Below, piece after piece: positions 24,142 through 37,156 of a DNA stretch of 64,000 nt. The position numbers were made by a program, and so were the translations under genes. Position 1 is the stretch's first letter. Each line of letters opens with the position of its first letter. Location: assembly GCA_018105865.1 (NCBI GenBank), contig CM030845.1, positions 8,979,890 through 9,043,889 on the forward strand, read 5' to 3'. Origin of the DNA: Metaphire vulgaris. Lineage: Eukaryota; Annelida; Clitellata; Crassiclitellata; Megascolecidae. The notes beneath the pieces are model-generated. The model saw nothing but the letters and a program-made list of their open reading frames with translations, was not told the origin of the DNA and searched no databases.

Positions 24142-25968
24142 GCATTCTATCAAGGACTGGAAGTTTCTGTATAAGCAAAATGGTTCGGGAACATATTGCA
24201 GACACAGTATTTCTTCATCTGATTTCAGAAGAAATTTGTGACATATTGTTTCCAAAATTAATCCTGCTAAACACTAGGCCCTATCCGTAATTAGATTGGT
24301 GGGAATTGCGTGTGCATAATTCACGGAACACATCTCTTCTCCGCGGCTGTATAAGAACGCTGAATACACTGTAGACAGAGTTTTAAGATCGTCTAATCAC
24401 TCTAATGGTTTCTGTTGAGAAACCAATGTATAGCATGCTTCAATGTATCGGTGTTTTGTTAAACCGCTTTCTCTTTTTTGTCTTCTGTGTCTTAGGAAAT
24501 ATCTGTTGTCTTTCAACGAGTTCTCGTCATATTTGTGGGCGTAGCTTTAGAAACTTGAGTTTACAATAATTATGCATCGCATTCAAAGTTCGATTTACCT
24601 GTGCCTGGGATTTTAATATCCCTCGCCAATTGATTGACGACCACCACAGTAAGGGTTGGACATTTTGGTTTCTATACGTTAATTCCCCTGGAGACTGAAT
24701 ATTGTGGAATAGTCCGAACCCCTGCTGCTTTCGAAAAAATATAACACTACATATGCATATTATGCAGCTGTAGCTGTTTTGGAAAGCCAGCGTCAGCAAA
24801 TTAGCAAACGTGTGAAGTTTCTGACGTATGAAAATTAATTTAGCCTAATAGCTTCGTGTTTCATAACACCCAGGTCTGTCTTTCAAGGCTCTGAAAGGCA
24901 GAGGCGTAGCGAGGTGGTATATCGGTAAATATACCCCCAAAATCAGGCTACCTTAAGGTTTTTAATGTGTTTTGTAAGATTTTCAACGTTTTTAAAGATT
25001 TATAACCCCGCCCCCTCAATCACATTATACCTCCTCTCCAAATCAAATTCCTGGCTACGCCCTAATGAAAGGTCTCCATCGTCTTAGTGGCCAAAAAACT
25101 GCGCATCTGAAACAAAATCTGTGAGAGCGTTTCAAAGCTGCTCAGAACCTATGCGACAGTTTGCCTAGTATAGCAAGAGTCTATTCATAGACTGGATTCA
25201 ATAGACCTGCAGCTTACGCGTGTTTTCTCTGTGTTTGCTCACAGTTGTCCGAATGTTTTGAACGACTCGAGGAAACACCCTGACATCTTGGGCGTAGCTC
25301 AATGACAACAGGCGTGTTTATTCGAACAGTCGGTAGGCCTAATTACGTATCGTAGGCCTACAGACCTAAACGTCAATTTAAGGAACCAATTGCCTCTTTA
25401 CAGTAAACAAAAAATCGTGTGCAGATTAGAACGTATTTTAAGACACTTGTGCTAAAAGAAAATCAAGCCGACGAAAATATGTTAACACACTCGAACGCTT
25501 TAATAATTTTACTTTTTAAGGTCAGATTTTTTCGGAAAAAGAACGAAGTGTCGTTGTCACGTAGGCCTATAGCATAACAAAAGACTGTTTCAAACAGAGT
25601 TTTCTGGCAACCAAGATAGGGTGTTGCACCTTCTGACTTCTAGGTTGTGGTTTTGCTGGTGGAAAGTCGTTGGTGAAAGCCTTCGACTGTTTCCGATTAA
25701 GACTCGGTTGTCGGCGAGGTCTATTGTCTGGCTGTTCGATCGAAGTCCTGCAAACAGCTCATGCCCTTAGAGGTAGGCGCTGGTTTGATTTTTTCACCGA
25801 ACCGTGAAGTTCGTCTTAATGTGGATTCTCGAAGAAGAAAAATAATCGACAACCAATGTCGACGTCGGCGAATCAGCGCAATTTGAATTTAATCAGAACC
25901 TTGACATATTCGTCGAGAACTATTCGAACGATAGGATTATTTTTTAACGTGTTCCGATACAGAATCCG

Positions 25969-26049
25969 TTAACCCCTTAACTGGGTGCCCCGAGTAACGC
26001 TCGTCCATTTTACATTGAGTTACGAATAGCTGCCCAGTTAAGGGGTTAA
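25969..26049. mobile_element. piggyBac-like 81-bp hairpin element
   Basis: TTAACCCCTTAACTGGG and its exact reverse complement CCCAGTTAAGGGGTTAA bracket 47 bp. TTAA at both borders followed by CCC fits piggyBac target choice and termini. Too short to code. Confidence 0.6.
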
Positions 26050-26387
26050 AGGTGCGGAACTAGGACCTCCAGTTGTCTTCTTCTTCGTTCGCCGACCATT
26101 TATAGAACTTCTTTTCAAGGAAATTCAGAATCGAAACGTCTGCGATAGGACATATTTGACGAAGAAGGTATTACAAAATTACGATAGCACATATATAGGG
26201 CCTAATTGTACATTACTGGGAGATCTCTAATGCAGATGGGATCCATTAATTGGACTTCAGTAAATAACCACGGTTCTAGTATTTCCTGTATCAATTCCTG
26301 AAATTTAAAACCATAGCGGAAAATGGTGATTGTCAATCTTCTGGGAATTACAACGGAATAAGGCTAGTGTCCGGGTGTCCCACAGAC

Positions 26388-26647
26388 CAGAGGTTCCCAA
26401 ACTTTTTTGATCGCGGACCCCTATTTTGTTCACAGCTTAGCTCGCGGACCACATTATTTAACAAGTGACAAGAAGAAAAGATTATGGTCAATATCATCCT
26501 TCGTAAATGTAGTGACAAGCAAAAAGGTCATCTGTGTTAGGGTTAGACCTAACCCTAACCCTAAATATTTTGGGAGGCTCTCGCGGACCCCCGCCATATC
26601 CTCCGCGGACTCCCTCCGGTCCGCGGACCACAGTTTGGGAACCGCTG
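26388..26647. mobile_element. hAT-type MITE, CAGNGGTTCCCAAAC family
   Basis: Termini CAGAGGTTCCCAAACTTTT and AGTTTGGGAACCGCTG; perfect TSD CCACAGAC. The subterminal CGCGGACC repeats are typical of Charlie-like hAT elements. Contains the shared motif (26512-26532). Confidence 0.85.
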
Positions 26648-26914
26648 CCACAGACTACAGTAGGTCTACGTACTGTACGCTGTTTCTAAAGCACAAAGCA
26701 ACGATAGACGCTACAATACATAATACAGCTTTAATAATTGACTATGATCAGATCTTTCAGTCATCGTGTAAGACGATTTTAGATAATTTAAGGTTTCCCA
26801 TAGCTAATTCGGGAGAACACTATAGCTAAGCCGTCAAACTGGGCTTTGATTTCAGAACATTCATGAGAAATGGAGTGGGCGTTAATGTTGTCTCCATTGC
26901 GCTTTAGACTGATG

Positions 26915-27111
26915 CAGGAATATTTTTACACCCCCTAACGCCCCCAACACCCCCCAATTTGAGACCGACACCCCCTCCCAACACCCGCACTCCCACCCCC
27001 CCAATCTGAGCCCGGAAATGATCTTTTTATTGCTTGTCAGGCTTTTTCGGCAAGGATGGACCCCTAAAATATACCGACACCCCCAAATTTATTATCCTAG
27101 AAATAATCCTG
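26915..27111. mobile_element. CAGGG-family hAT-type MITE upstream of methyltransferase-like gene
   Basis: Starts CAGGAATATTTTTACACC, ends CTAGAAATAATCCTG; perfect TSD GACTGATG. Ends 116 bp before the proposed ATG. Confidence 0.85.
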
Positions 27112-27227
27112 GACTGATGCACCATAATCAAAGCACTAGATCACTTTGATTTTTGAAGGATTCTTCGTCGAATTCAAAGGAGGCAGGTCATTTTGCGGTT
27201 GTAGGCGTTTGGTTCTGGTACTCGTCG

Positions 27228-28292
27228 ATGAATCACAGATATCGTCGGAAAAAGCGATTCGGGATAGTGAGCTTCTTCGTTGTCACATCGCTTCTCCTGT
27301 GCGTGAAACTTCTCGTTTTCTACAAATACATCTTCACCCACCAGAGTCTTGAACCAGTCGCAAGATCAAAACACGACGACAACGACCACCACCACCACCA
27401 CGAATCTCCGTGTCCTGCCTTCTGTACGTCCCGAACGCCCTGTCTCGAAAAACTCACGCCGAACGAGGAAACGAAAACCAGCACAGACGGCGACGGTCGA
27501 AAACTACCGAACGCATTAGACTACCTTCAGCAGCCCGCGTCGTCGATCCAGGAGATCAATCGTCTCCCAGGCTCGTTGGACCCCGTCCACTATCACATCG
27601 TACCGGTCATATCGGCCGTTCAGTGGCACAACGGCGTCTACGGATCGGTGGCGGAGTTCGGCGTCGGCGTCGGCAAGTTCACCAGCCTCCTCGCCCGGAC
27701 CGTCGACACCGCGGCCGGCGAGCGGCTCTTCGTCGTCGACGACTTCAGCCGTCCGCTCGACGGGCAGCTGTCGATGCGCGGACGCCTGACGCAGTACGAC
27801 CTCTTCGCCGCCAACCTCCGACGCGTCGGTTTCGACGAGGCGGCGACCGGACCGCGAAGGATGCTCGTCCATCGCGGAACCGCCGAGAACTTCCAGTTCG
27901 TCCGTCTCCGGGAGTGGCGGCTACCGCTTTTCCGTCTCATCAGCGTCGACTTTCGGGCGATGAACGCAACAACTCGAACAATAATTCGTTCGCCGGTGCT
28001 GGACCTCGCCGCTTGCCTGCTGACGAACGGTGGGATATTGGTGGTGGAGGGCGTCGATGAGCTCCAGGGTGGTGTGTCGTCCGTGTTGACGACGTTTCTC
28101 TTGAAGTCCGAAGGGAAACCGGAACTGAGTCCCGTATTCGTAGCCGGCGATAAACTGTTCATCGCAGACTCTCGTTGGAGCCAGTCGCTTCGTAGTCACG
28201 TGATAGAAGCGGCGGAAAACCTTCACCTGCGATTAACAGAGGACGACGACGGCTTCGACTTTGCCAGGAAATTGCTTCGAATAAAGTATTAA
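27228..28292 (+). CDS. Type II membrane-anchored SAM-methyltransferase-like protein, single exon
   Basis: 354 aa with no intron. The frame is open upstream, but 27228 is the first ATG in it, and starting there gives a basic N-terminus (RYRRKKR) directly before a hydrophobic segment at about residues 11-33. This indicates a signal anchor with the C-terminus in the lumen or outside. A linker with five histidines (54-58) and several Cys follows. From about residue 95 the protein resembles a class I Rossmann methyltransferase: VAEFGVGVGKF (141-151) fits the SAM-binding glycine motif and FVVDDF (168-173) the following acidic strand. Substrate is unknown and I do not recognise a named family. A 197-bp MITE ends 116 bp upstream of the start. 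GC content and GC at third positions are far above the surroundings, as in the C4 exons. It could be a catalytically inactive fold. Confidence 0.75.
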   Translation: MNHRYRRKKRFGIVSFFVVTSLLLCVKLLVFYKYIFTHQSLEPVARSKHDDNDHHHHHESPCPAFCTSRTPCLEKLTPNEETKTSTDGDGRKLPNALDYLQQPASSIQEINRLPGSLDPVHYHIVPVISAVQWHNGVYGSVAEFGVGVGKFTSLLARTVDTAAGERLFVVDDFSRPLDGQLSMRGRLTQYDLFAANLRRVGFDEAATGPRRMLVHRGTAENFQFVRLREWRLPLFRLISVDFRAMNATTRTIIRSPVLDLAACLLTNGGILVVEGVDELQGGVSSVLTTFLLKSEGKPELSPVFVAGDKLFIADSRWSQSLRSHVIEAAENLHLRLTEDDDGFDFARKLLRIKY

Positions 28293-29665
28293 AGTTTGAA
28301 GTTCGAAATACGATTCTGCCATAATCGCCAACTTTGGATCCGTACCGACAGTGTTTATTCTAGACACCTTGACATTGGGGGGGGGAAGTTTGAAATGTTT
28401 GGGGGGACAAGATTTGTCCCTCCACGCTTTTGGGGGGAAATTTCCAACCCAAGTTAACATATACAAATTTGTGGCGGGGGGGGGGGGTAATTTTAAAACT
28501 TTGGGGGAATCCCCCCCCCAAAAAAAAACAGGGCTAGAATAATCACTGCGTACCGGTAATTATTTATTGAAACTCGGTGGTTGCATGAGCGGCAATCTAC
28601 ATTTGCATTGCATGTTGTTTTATAATTGTTGGGCATTTTAAAGTGTTGAATAGCACTTTACATCAGTGCTAGAAACTGAACATGGACTAATTTATCAACG
28701 CGTCAGTATAGACCAATCTTGTTCTACTGATGAAAAAATTTTAATCACTAGTTTGACTAAGGTAGCAACGGTACTCAGAGATGGCTTCACAGAGGGCCCG
28801 TGCCCCCTTATTGAATGCATGTCACCCGAGTACCCCATACTTTAGTGAGCTCATTCTAAGCCACTAAACTAGTCAAGGTTTATGAAAAATAGTTGGTCCC
28901 ATTGCTTAGAAGTTGCCATCCCAATTGATCCCCCCCCCCATTTGCCAAATCCTGGAGCCGCCACTGACAGTACTGCGCACAAAACGTTCAAGGTCAGTCG
29001 GTCGCCCATTCTACGGATTTTGCTGACAAAATACTTCTTACTAAGAGTTACGTCTGCCAAAATCTTCTTGAAAGGGTCCATCCATATAGTACGTATGCAC
29101 TGAGGGGGAAGGGGCTCGGGCTTAGAATTTGTCTATGTACGCTGTGCAAACGGCAGGGAGGGGGTTGAAAATATGCTTATTTTGCGCAAGTACTATATGG
29201 TTGAGTCCAAACTGGTAAAACTTTGGTGCCTACACATCGCAAGTCATGCATGGCAAACCTTTCCAGTCTTCTAGCAATCCTAGTCAGGACCACAGCTAGA
29301 AACGTCACCTGGTAGTTGAATTAGATAAAAATGAACAGAAAACCAAAAAATAGTACACTTTCATCCGCATTGTATATGTACACAATGGTAGCGTTCAAAA
29401 CACAAGCAAACCAAATAAGCAAAACGAATAATTCAAGCTGTCAGCAAACTGTATGCAGTGTCATAATGATCACCAGGGAAAGGTTGTACAATAGAGGAAA
29501 AAAGCAAATACAGTAGGGCAGGCTTTAAGGCCAACCTCTATTCGTGTTGAGGGAGTTTTACACAAAGTAGTGCAAAAATTCTGCCAAGGCATTTGTCAGA
29601 CAAGGAAACACATTTGTCTTTCTAGATCTGCATAATTTGAAATAAATAACGAAATTTCAAAACTA
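28293..29665. other. Intergenic region, methyltransferase-like gene to PYROXD1 3' end
   Basis: Convergent 3' ends. Contains a G-rich repeat at 28366-28545, related in style to the CAGTGTTTAATC family, a 191-bp MITE at 28776 and a TCCATCCATATAGTACG-type inverted-repeat element at about 29078-29212. No gene seen. Confidence 0.6.
28776..28966. mobile_element. 191-bp hAT-type MITE, sister of 60801-60991
   Basis: Reverse orientation of the copy at 60801 and exactly the same length. TSD ACGGTACT and ACAGTACT. End CCTGGAGCCGCCACTG intact; the other end is decayed (CAGAGATGGCTTCACAG). Confidence 0.8.
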
Positions 29666-32600
29666 TTAATCAAAATAATCCTCGATATCTTGATGCAAGA
29701 GTTCATCGCCAAATCGACTTAAATCCAACTGATTTAGGATCAGATTTTCAAACGTCTCTTCGAGATCTGTCTCTCCAACCAGAACGGCTCCAACCATCTT
29801 GCCCTCTTGCATGACAGCCTTAACGTATTGTTCACCTGCCATACAAAACATGAGCACTCAAGTGTACTACATGCCAGGGTTATTTCTAGGATTATCAATT
29901 GGTGGGGGGGTAAATTCTGGGGTCCCCTGACTAAAAAGTCTGACAAGCAAAAAATAACAAAAACAAAAAAGGCCATCCAACAGCTGAGATTGGGGGGAGT
30001 TTGGGAATGTCGGTCTCAAATTGGAATGGGGGAGGGGGTGTTGCAGGGTGTTAGTGGGTGTAAAAATATCCCTGTGACATACTCTCTAAGTCCATTCTTC
30101 AAAACAAGAATTTATAATATGAGCAATAATCTCCGTTGAAATTCTGTTAGATTTTTAAACATTCAACATAATAAATTATTTCTTATCTAATCTGTCAAAC
30201 AATGTTAACTTACAAATACTGAAAAAGGTATCACTATAAAATAAACACATGCAAACAGTGCGATTTATACCTTCATTTACCCTGATAAGTAACTTGTGAT
30301 CGTTGCTAAGACCCTGACCATTGAATTTTCCCAGTAAAACGACCTGAAGGCAAGACCACAGAAAACTTCTAAATCAAACAGCAAACTTATAGCAGCCCAA
30401 GGATTTCCCTGTCACGTCTCCCAAAGTCTTTCACGAGACTCAACTCATTAGCTTTAATAATTTTGAAACTCAATGCCACTGATTTTGGAGCATTCATTGA
30501 CAGCAGACAAAAGCATTCGCACAGTCAAAGTATTTGGACACATAATAATGCAAGAAATTGTTACCTTAAAGTCAAAAAACTTTGTAATGTGAGCGAAAAG
30601 TTCAAAGCAGAAGTCCATCTGTACGTCATCAAGCTGACCTTCAAGGTCAGCGACCATGCACTTAGCGGCATAGTGACCCATCTGTCTAGCCTGATCCCAC
30701 AAACGCATCTAAGAACGAAATCACACCATAAATCACACTGCAATAAACATTATGACAAATGATCAGTTCTCAGGAGATGCCGACACTTTAACAAATATGT
30801 AAAAAACATAAATACTTCTAAAGCCATAACTACAATAAATGATTCTAATTGTTTTTTATCTGACTTTATGAACAACTGCCTACATTTGTAAGTTGGAAAT
30901 GAGAAGTATGTAAACATTTTAATTCACTTCAAAAAATTTGCAAAGAATTCCAAATAATTTTCAGAATATTAGGTAAGAAGGCATGAAGAAGGATAAGTTA
31001 TAATAATATTTCAAACTCACCTGTAACCAAAATGGTGAATGTTCCCATGCAGCATGACATATATCGCCGGCTGCAAAAACGTCACTTACACACGTCTGCA
31101 TGTAGCTATTAACCTTGATGCCACCATCATCCGCAACATCAAACTGAACACAAAATCACAAATAGGAAAAAACTTTGAAATAATTTTAAAACAAACAATA
31201 AGAGCACCACACTTATTTTCCAGATTAACAAAAGTCTTCCTGTCTCTAAACGACTTTAAAAAGTACATTATAAGGCTGAACCAACCCAAATAAATAATTT
31301 TTTTAAAAACTAGAGTAATAAATTAAAATGTTAATAAATAAACCTCACTTCTATATCAGAGTCAAACGAGGATTTAACATTAGGTGTGACTCCAGTTGCA
31401 CTGACAATAAAGTCACATCCATAGATTTTTCCATTAGTCAACTCCACATAAACTGGCCAGTCTTTATCTACAATGTTTTCTTACATTTCGTAACAAATTA
31501 TATTCTCTTCATTCAGACAAAGAGTCAATTAATTGTGTAACTGAAAATATAAGTAACAAGAGCATAAATTCAAATTTATAACAAGAACTAGAGACAAGAT
31601 TTAATTCATGGGTCTGCTGAGATTGCAGGATAACTTGGCTCATTCTAATATTTTGTTACATTACATTACATTCGAAAGCAAGGCTCTAAAGTCCGTTTGT
31701 TTTACAACGCATCATAACCTTAGCCAGAGAACAGAACAGAAAGCAAAGAAGTATGTTTTCTCCAGTCACAGTGTAAAAACTGCAGCAGTTACAAATACCA
31801 TTATTATTAAGATAAACAAGACAACTGTACACAAGTAACAAAAAGCATTCTGCACATCGAAACTATAATCATACGCATGTACAAACCATTTGTGCTACCA
31901 TTATTGTCTCTTTGCAGTTCAGTCACGGTCAAATTTCCGGATTTTACTTCTTCAGGAGTAAGAATTGATTTTACCTCCACTCTGTATTCAATTTCAAGAT
32001 ACCGAGAATTCTTCAGAAAATAAACGAAAAGCGGCAAATTCAATTTCACTTTGAAAGTTATCTGCACACTGACAAATAGGCATACGTTCATTTATCTTCC
32101 AAAATGTTTGAAACTTTATAAAGTGAATTGCATATTGCATAACTACCCCTGAAAATGGTCTGTGATAAAAATATTATTATTTCATGGACACATAGCTACA
32201 TACAAAGTCTCAACAAACCATTAAAAATAGATTTAAATAATATTTAGGATAACTTTACAGTAGATAATTACATAAAAATGTTTTAATCAAGTAGAGCACT
32301 TGAAATACAATCATATTGAATAGATTCTGCCAATATAAAAGCTATGAACACCATTGACATAGTCACAGGCAGGTAAGGGGAGGCCCTATTCTGGCTGGGA
32401 TTAGTTGTGGGATTTGTGCAAACTGTTGAAAAAAATTTCAAGTTGGGGCAGGACCGTAGGATGATTGCAAGAGAAGTGATAAACAAACAAGCGTTAAAGT
32501 GCCAAGAACTCCTTGATGACCATTTTACTTTTCGACTTCTTTCACTGGGAAAAGTGGGGTTCGGCGTTGGCGCCCCCTATTCGAGAACCCCGGCTATGCC

Positions 32601-35594
32601 ATTGATAAAGACAGATAGAAATTTACATCTTTCCTTCCATATCCTGCTATTGAATCAGTCCAGTCTGGACCAAGGGCACAGCCAAGAGCTTTAGTACAAC
32701 ACTGCACAGCCACATCGTCTGCAAAGATAGCAGATCCTTTGTTAATTCATTTGTTTGTGGCAATTCTAGCATTAAAAGCAACCAATAAACTATACATTCC
32801 AAAATTCAGAACATGACTGTATACACAATAGCATACAGAATTAAACATAGGTGTCTTACATACATGTAGATGCAATTTGATACAAAACTCATCTCATATT
32901 ATATTCATAATACTCACATTATCTCACAATTATGCAAGATACAAAATATACCTAAAGCAAATAGAATACTTATTCAAATTTTGCTGAAGTCATTGATCCG
33001 ACAACAATGATTTACACAAAATTAATAGCAAGTTGCAATGTATCTACCCTCCAGTTGGTACTTCCTTCTTTTTAGTGGACCTTCAGGCTCTGTCTTTTCT
33101 TTGGACACATTCGGAAGGAAAAATCTAGCAGCCCCAGCATCCACAAAAGTACTAACTATGGATGCATCCTTAATTGCCCATACAACATCACAGCATTTGA
33201 TTTTATACCTAGTAGAACAAATGCAGCAACCAATGTAATTATTGTTCACAACTAATTTAAAGTCATAGTAACAGCAAATTCCAGCCTGCCAACAACTGAA
33301 GTGCTTGCAATTATTAAAGAAAAGTCATGCGAGTAGTTGGCATTAGGAGGACAATATATATGGCAAAGACACAGCAAACATGATGCCACAGAATTGCCAC
33401 AAACAAATGAATTAACATAGAGGGTATTAGCGTGGGATAAGAGCAATAATAATTCACAACAAGAAATTTTAAACCAGATGGAAAGAGTGAAAGGAGATAT
33501 TCAGTAGTGATAAGTACATTCTAGATTAAGTTAATATCAAAAGCTTCTAGAAAAAGGGATCGTTTTATTGATCTACATTTTCTTATATATACAAGATATA
33601 CAGTAGGAAATAAATATTTTAATATTATGAAAATGAGTAATAGGAAATTTAATTTGAAAATGGTATGCGCTAAATGTGTCAACCTTCACTTTGACGTAAT
33701 GCTCAAAGCCTGCCATGAATTCATTCATCAGACAAAAATACTTTGGCTTCTACCTGGCAGATAAAGTAAATGAAAGTCAAGTAAAAATATATCAAGAGAA
33801 GTTGAATAGAAATCTACACAAGTTCTGTTGCGATTCCTCCATTGCCAATAACAACGATTCTGCATGAATCCTTCAGCTTCTCTTCAAACGCCTAAAATTC
33901 AAACGTTCGACGTGCACTGACAATTTCCATACAAGAAACAATAGCCTATTATTAACCATAACAAATAACCGTCATCCCCATATCTACATGTAAAGGAATG
34001 GCACAATGATCTCCGTGTCTAACAGTCAACAAATCTCGGCCAAGATAAATACAAAATATATACCGTAGTCATTTGAAAAAGGGCAATAAATACAAGGATA
34101 TTAATAAGACAGCTTTAGTTACATAATATACACAAGCATGCACGCACACACACACACACACACACACATAACAGAATGCAATGCTGCTGCATTTACAATT
34201 AGAACATAAATGCAGTCTGCTTTTGGGCATTCTGATACCTACGGTAACAGCTAACAACTCAGTTTAAAGCAATTGATAAAACTTGCAATATCTATGTAAT
34301 TACTGGTAACCCAATCTTCTGCATAATGCAATTGGAGCACCATTGATTGATACCTTTGAGTATATTAGAAACAGTGTCATAAAAGTGTCAAAAAGTCAAA
34401 GTCCTTCCCAAGCTCCTATGCAAAGGCTGGGCTGGGCTCATACGGTGGTGGTGATCTCTCTCTGCAAGGCCCTTAACCAGGCATGCAATAACAAGGATAC
34501 AAGACCAGAGCACTGCATAGAAGGCATTTTGACTGCACATCTTTTACCATCAATAGATTCAATACCCATTTGTCACTACCCTCTCGTGAATGAAGGCCGA
34601 GTCAACCTTAAGGCTCCCGCAGACATCAAACTCATGACCTTTGGGTCTCCACGTCAATGCTGTAAGTAAGTAAGTAAGTAAGTAAGTAAAATCTTGTAGA
34701 TTTCTATAGCGCCTTGGAAAGCAGCACAACAGTAGCTGCTTATTCTTAGGTGCTCAGCCTTTCTTAAAATAGCTATGGGGAAGGTATATGATCAGCAATA
34801 GTCAACATCCAAAGGGCCGTGAGGCTAGTGAGGCTACAATATCAAGGCTGTTACCACTTTGCAAACTTCCTGTCCTATTATAAGAGCATAAGGTTGTGCA
34901 CTTATTTTACCTGTTCTCATTCTGAAAAAAATTATTCTAAAAATTGTATTACACAAATGTACTAACTTGAACCGTTTCTGTGTCTCTAATGCCCAACACA
35001 TAGGGATGATCTTTAGCAATAACCTACGAAAAACAGGAATTAATGGGTACTTAAAACTAGGGCAGTACCATAGTTCAATTTTGGCCAGAGCCAGATTTAC
35101 AAAGTGAAATCCGGCCATAGCCGGAATTACAAATAAACGGTACTGAACTGCAAAACTTGACCGGTACAATAGTTAAATTGACTTTTCAAGTAGCACTAAC
35201 TCTACTAATAAATTATTATATTTGATATTAGACTAATTTTAATCATAATAATTATTCATTACTCATCATTTAATATAATTCCATGTTAAAACTTAAAACT
35301 GCACTTATTACTAGTACTACACAGCTAATGAATTGCTTAACAACTTACAAATAAGTTGAAAAATGTACAAAGTTCTGAATTACAATTAGTAATTTAGTAC
35401 AAACCTTAAAGTCCTATGACATCACCGTGCATAATATGATCAAGGTTTTAAAAAAGACATGTCCAAAATTGGCATCAAAATATTATAGTAAATTAAAAAT
35501 AATTACAATTAAAATTTACTAACTTTACTATTTTCATTTAATTAAAAATTAATAGTAACCAATTTGTAAACTCACACTGTTAATGCAGCTATAT

Positions 35595-35691
<97 letters not shown>

Positions 35692-37156
35692 GCAATAGCA
35701 GCTATACGCTATAAAACAGCAATGGGATGATGGATGATAAATGCACTTCACAATAAAATTTCATTGCAACAAGAATATTAACGCACCTTAGGGCTTGCAC
35801 CGATGCAAAGGCAGAGCTTTTTGTATTTGAAGACTCGACCATCACTTATTTTCACTTCCTATGTCAAAATTAAGAAAATTTTGAGAAAAACGATTCTTGT
35901 TTCCAAAATGTTTCCATAATGACATATTCTAAAATGCTTTCATAATGGTGTAGCATAGAGCTAAAATCTGAAATATAGGAGGAGTGATAGCTTAATGCTG
36001 AAAATGTGATTACATAAGATACATTTACCTTTGTTTTAGAACAAAGTCTGGTCACAAGACCATTAACGACTGTAAGATTTGGAAATCGGGCTGTAAGCTC
36101 CGTTGAAAGTGCTTCTTTCACTTCAAACTTCTCTAATGTTTTAGTTATCTGTACGGAAATAAAATATGCACACAATGCACAATAAAAAATCTAAGATGTT
36201 TAGACTAGAGTGGCTAAGTAATAGGAATTTATTTTCTAGAGAAAGGTTTAAGATGGACATACCTTAAAACTACTAAATAATTAGATTATGTGGTAAGCAA
36301 CTGTGTACAAATCACTTTGGCAAGCAATAATTCAAGAATGTCAACCAGTGAAAATTGCAACAAGAACATACATGTCTTCAATGTCTTGATGCCTAAGTGC
36401 CTAAGACTAAGCAACTACTTCAGTACTACTTTTGTAAGCACTATATATTTATGAGAGCTTACTCACTCACTTACTTCAAACATAGTCTACCAAATATAGG
36501 TTCTAACATTTGAGTCATGCTACTCGCAAAACACAATCTCCATGCAACAATTTTAATTTGTACATTGTTCATTATCCATCAGACCAGCATCATTAGGACT
36601 GTGCTGTTGTTTCTGTTAGTATGAGAAGACAATAACAGATGAACTTAGTCTCACAATTAATATTTAAAATGGTCTTAAATAACATAACAACCATGTTGAA
36701 TATATATATGATGCCATATATTTTGAAAACATTCAAAACCAAACATGTAATCCCTATACCTGAGCAAAATTTGTTACTGCTTTGACAACAGGCGAAGCCG
36801 TTATAAGCAGAGTTTTGACATCTGGATTCAATGACGCCAACTACAACAATAACAAACTAGAATTGTAACTCATTAGAACAATGATCACGCCTACAAATAG
36901 AGCTCTTTTAGTTTTTCTAACAGATTAACCAAGAGACCATATAAACAAAAAGTAATTCAACTTCTACATGAATTATTTAAAGCAATTAAAATAAATCAAT
37001 TCTATGGAAGTCAACAATGACTTTTAAAATAAAATTTTCTGACTATTTGATTTTCAAATATCAGTAACTGACTGTTTCAACGCATGTCACTCCTGATATT
37101 CCACCTCCGACTACTATAAAACTAAATTCATCTTCTGATGCCAGTACTTGTGACAT
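29666..37156 (-). CDS. PYROXD1: PYROXD1, pyridine nucleotide-disulphide oxidoreductase domain protein 1 (complete)
   Basis: Fourteen coding exons on the minus strand, in transcript order: 37156-37073, 36840-36760, 36148-36029, 35858-35787, 35023-34967, 33891-33818, 33208-33048, 32718-32627, 32010-31887, 31467-31349, 31143-31021, 30708-30565, 30343-30271, 29835-29666. Phases match at all junctions and the sum is 1494 nt, or 497 aa, close to the human protein (about 500). Visible motifs: FAD-binding VVGGGISG (15-22), [24 protein letters not shown](P)H-binding [26 protein letters not shown] (about 311), second FAD motif AAGDIC (352-357), and the acidic C-terminus DIEDYFD. In vertebrates PYROXD1 is a flavoprotein that protects the tRNA ligase RTCB from oxidation, and mutations cause myopathy. 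No key residue seems missing. Introns carry a 200-bp MITE, an (AT)n tract and LINE/SINE-like debris. Confidence 0.96.
29875..30074. mobile_element. CAGGG-family MITE in last PYROXD1 intron
   Basis: CAGGGTTATTTCTAGG to GTAAAAATATCCCTG. The shared motif at 29940 is split by 17 nt of A-rich sequence. The TSD is weak. Confidence 0.65.
34400..34790. repeat. Dispersed repeat with (GTAA)n, PYROXD1 intron
   Basis: Contains a GTAA array and GTAGCTGCTTATTCTTAGG, as at 10681-10885; the upstream 250 bp are repeat-like but unidentified. Confidence 0.45.
35596..35688. repeat. (AT)n microsatellite, PYROXD1 intron
   Basis: About 45 uninterrupted AT units. Confidence 0.95.

Noticed and set aside
26541..26565. 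Telomere-like CCCTAA repeats
   Set aside because: Only two to three units, inside a hAT MITE; too short for an interstitial telomere.
26407..26829. 140-codon ORF
   Set aside because: Starts inside a MITE, no domain, no conserved composition; chance ORF.
27410..28162. Arg/Pro-rich ORFs overlapping the methyltransferase-like gene
   Set aside because: Shadow frames of a GC-rich coding sequence; the frame from 27228 has the anchor and fold motifs.
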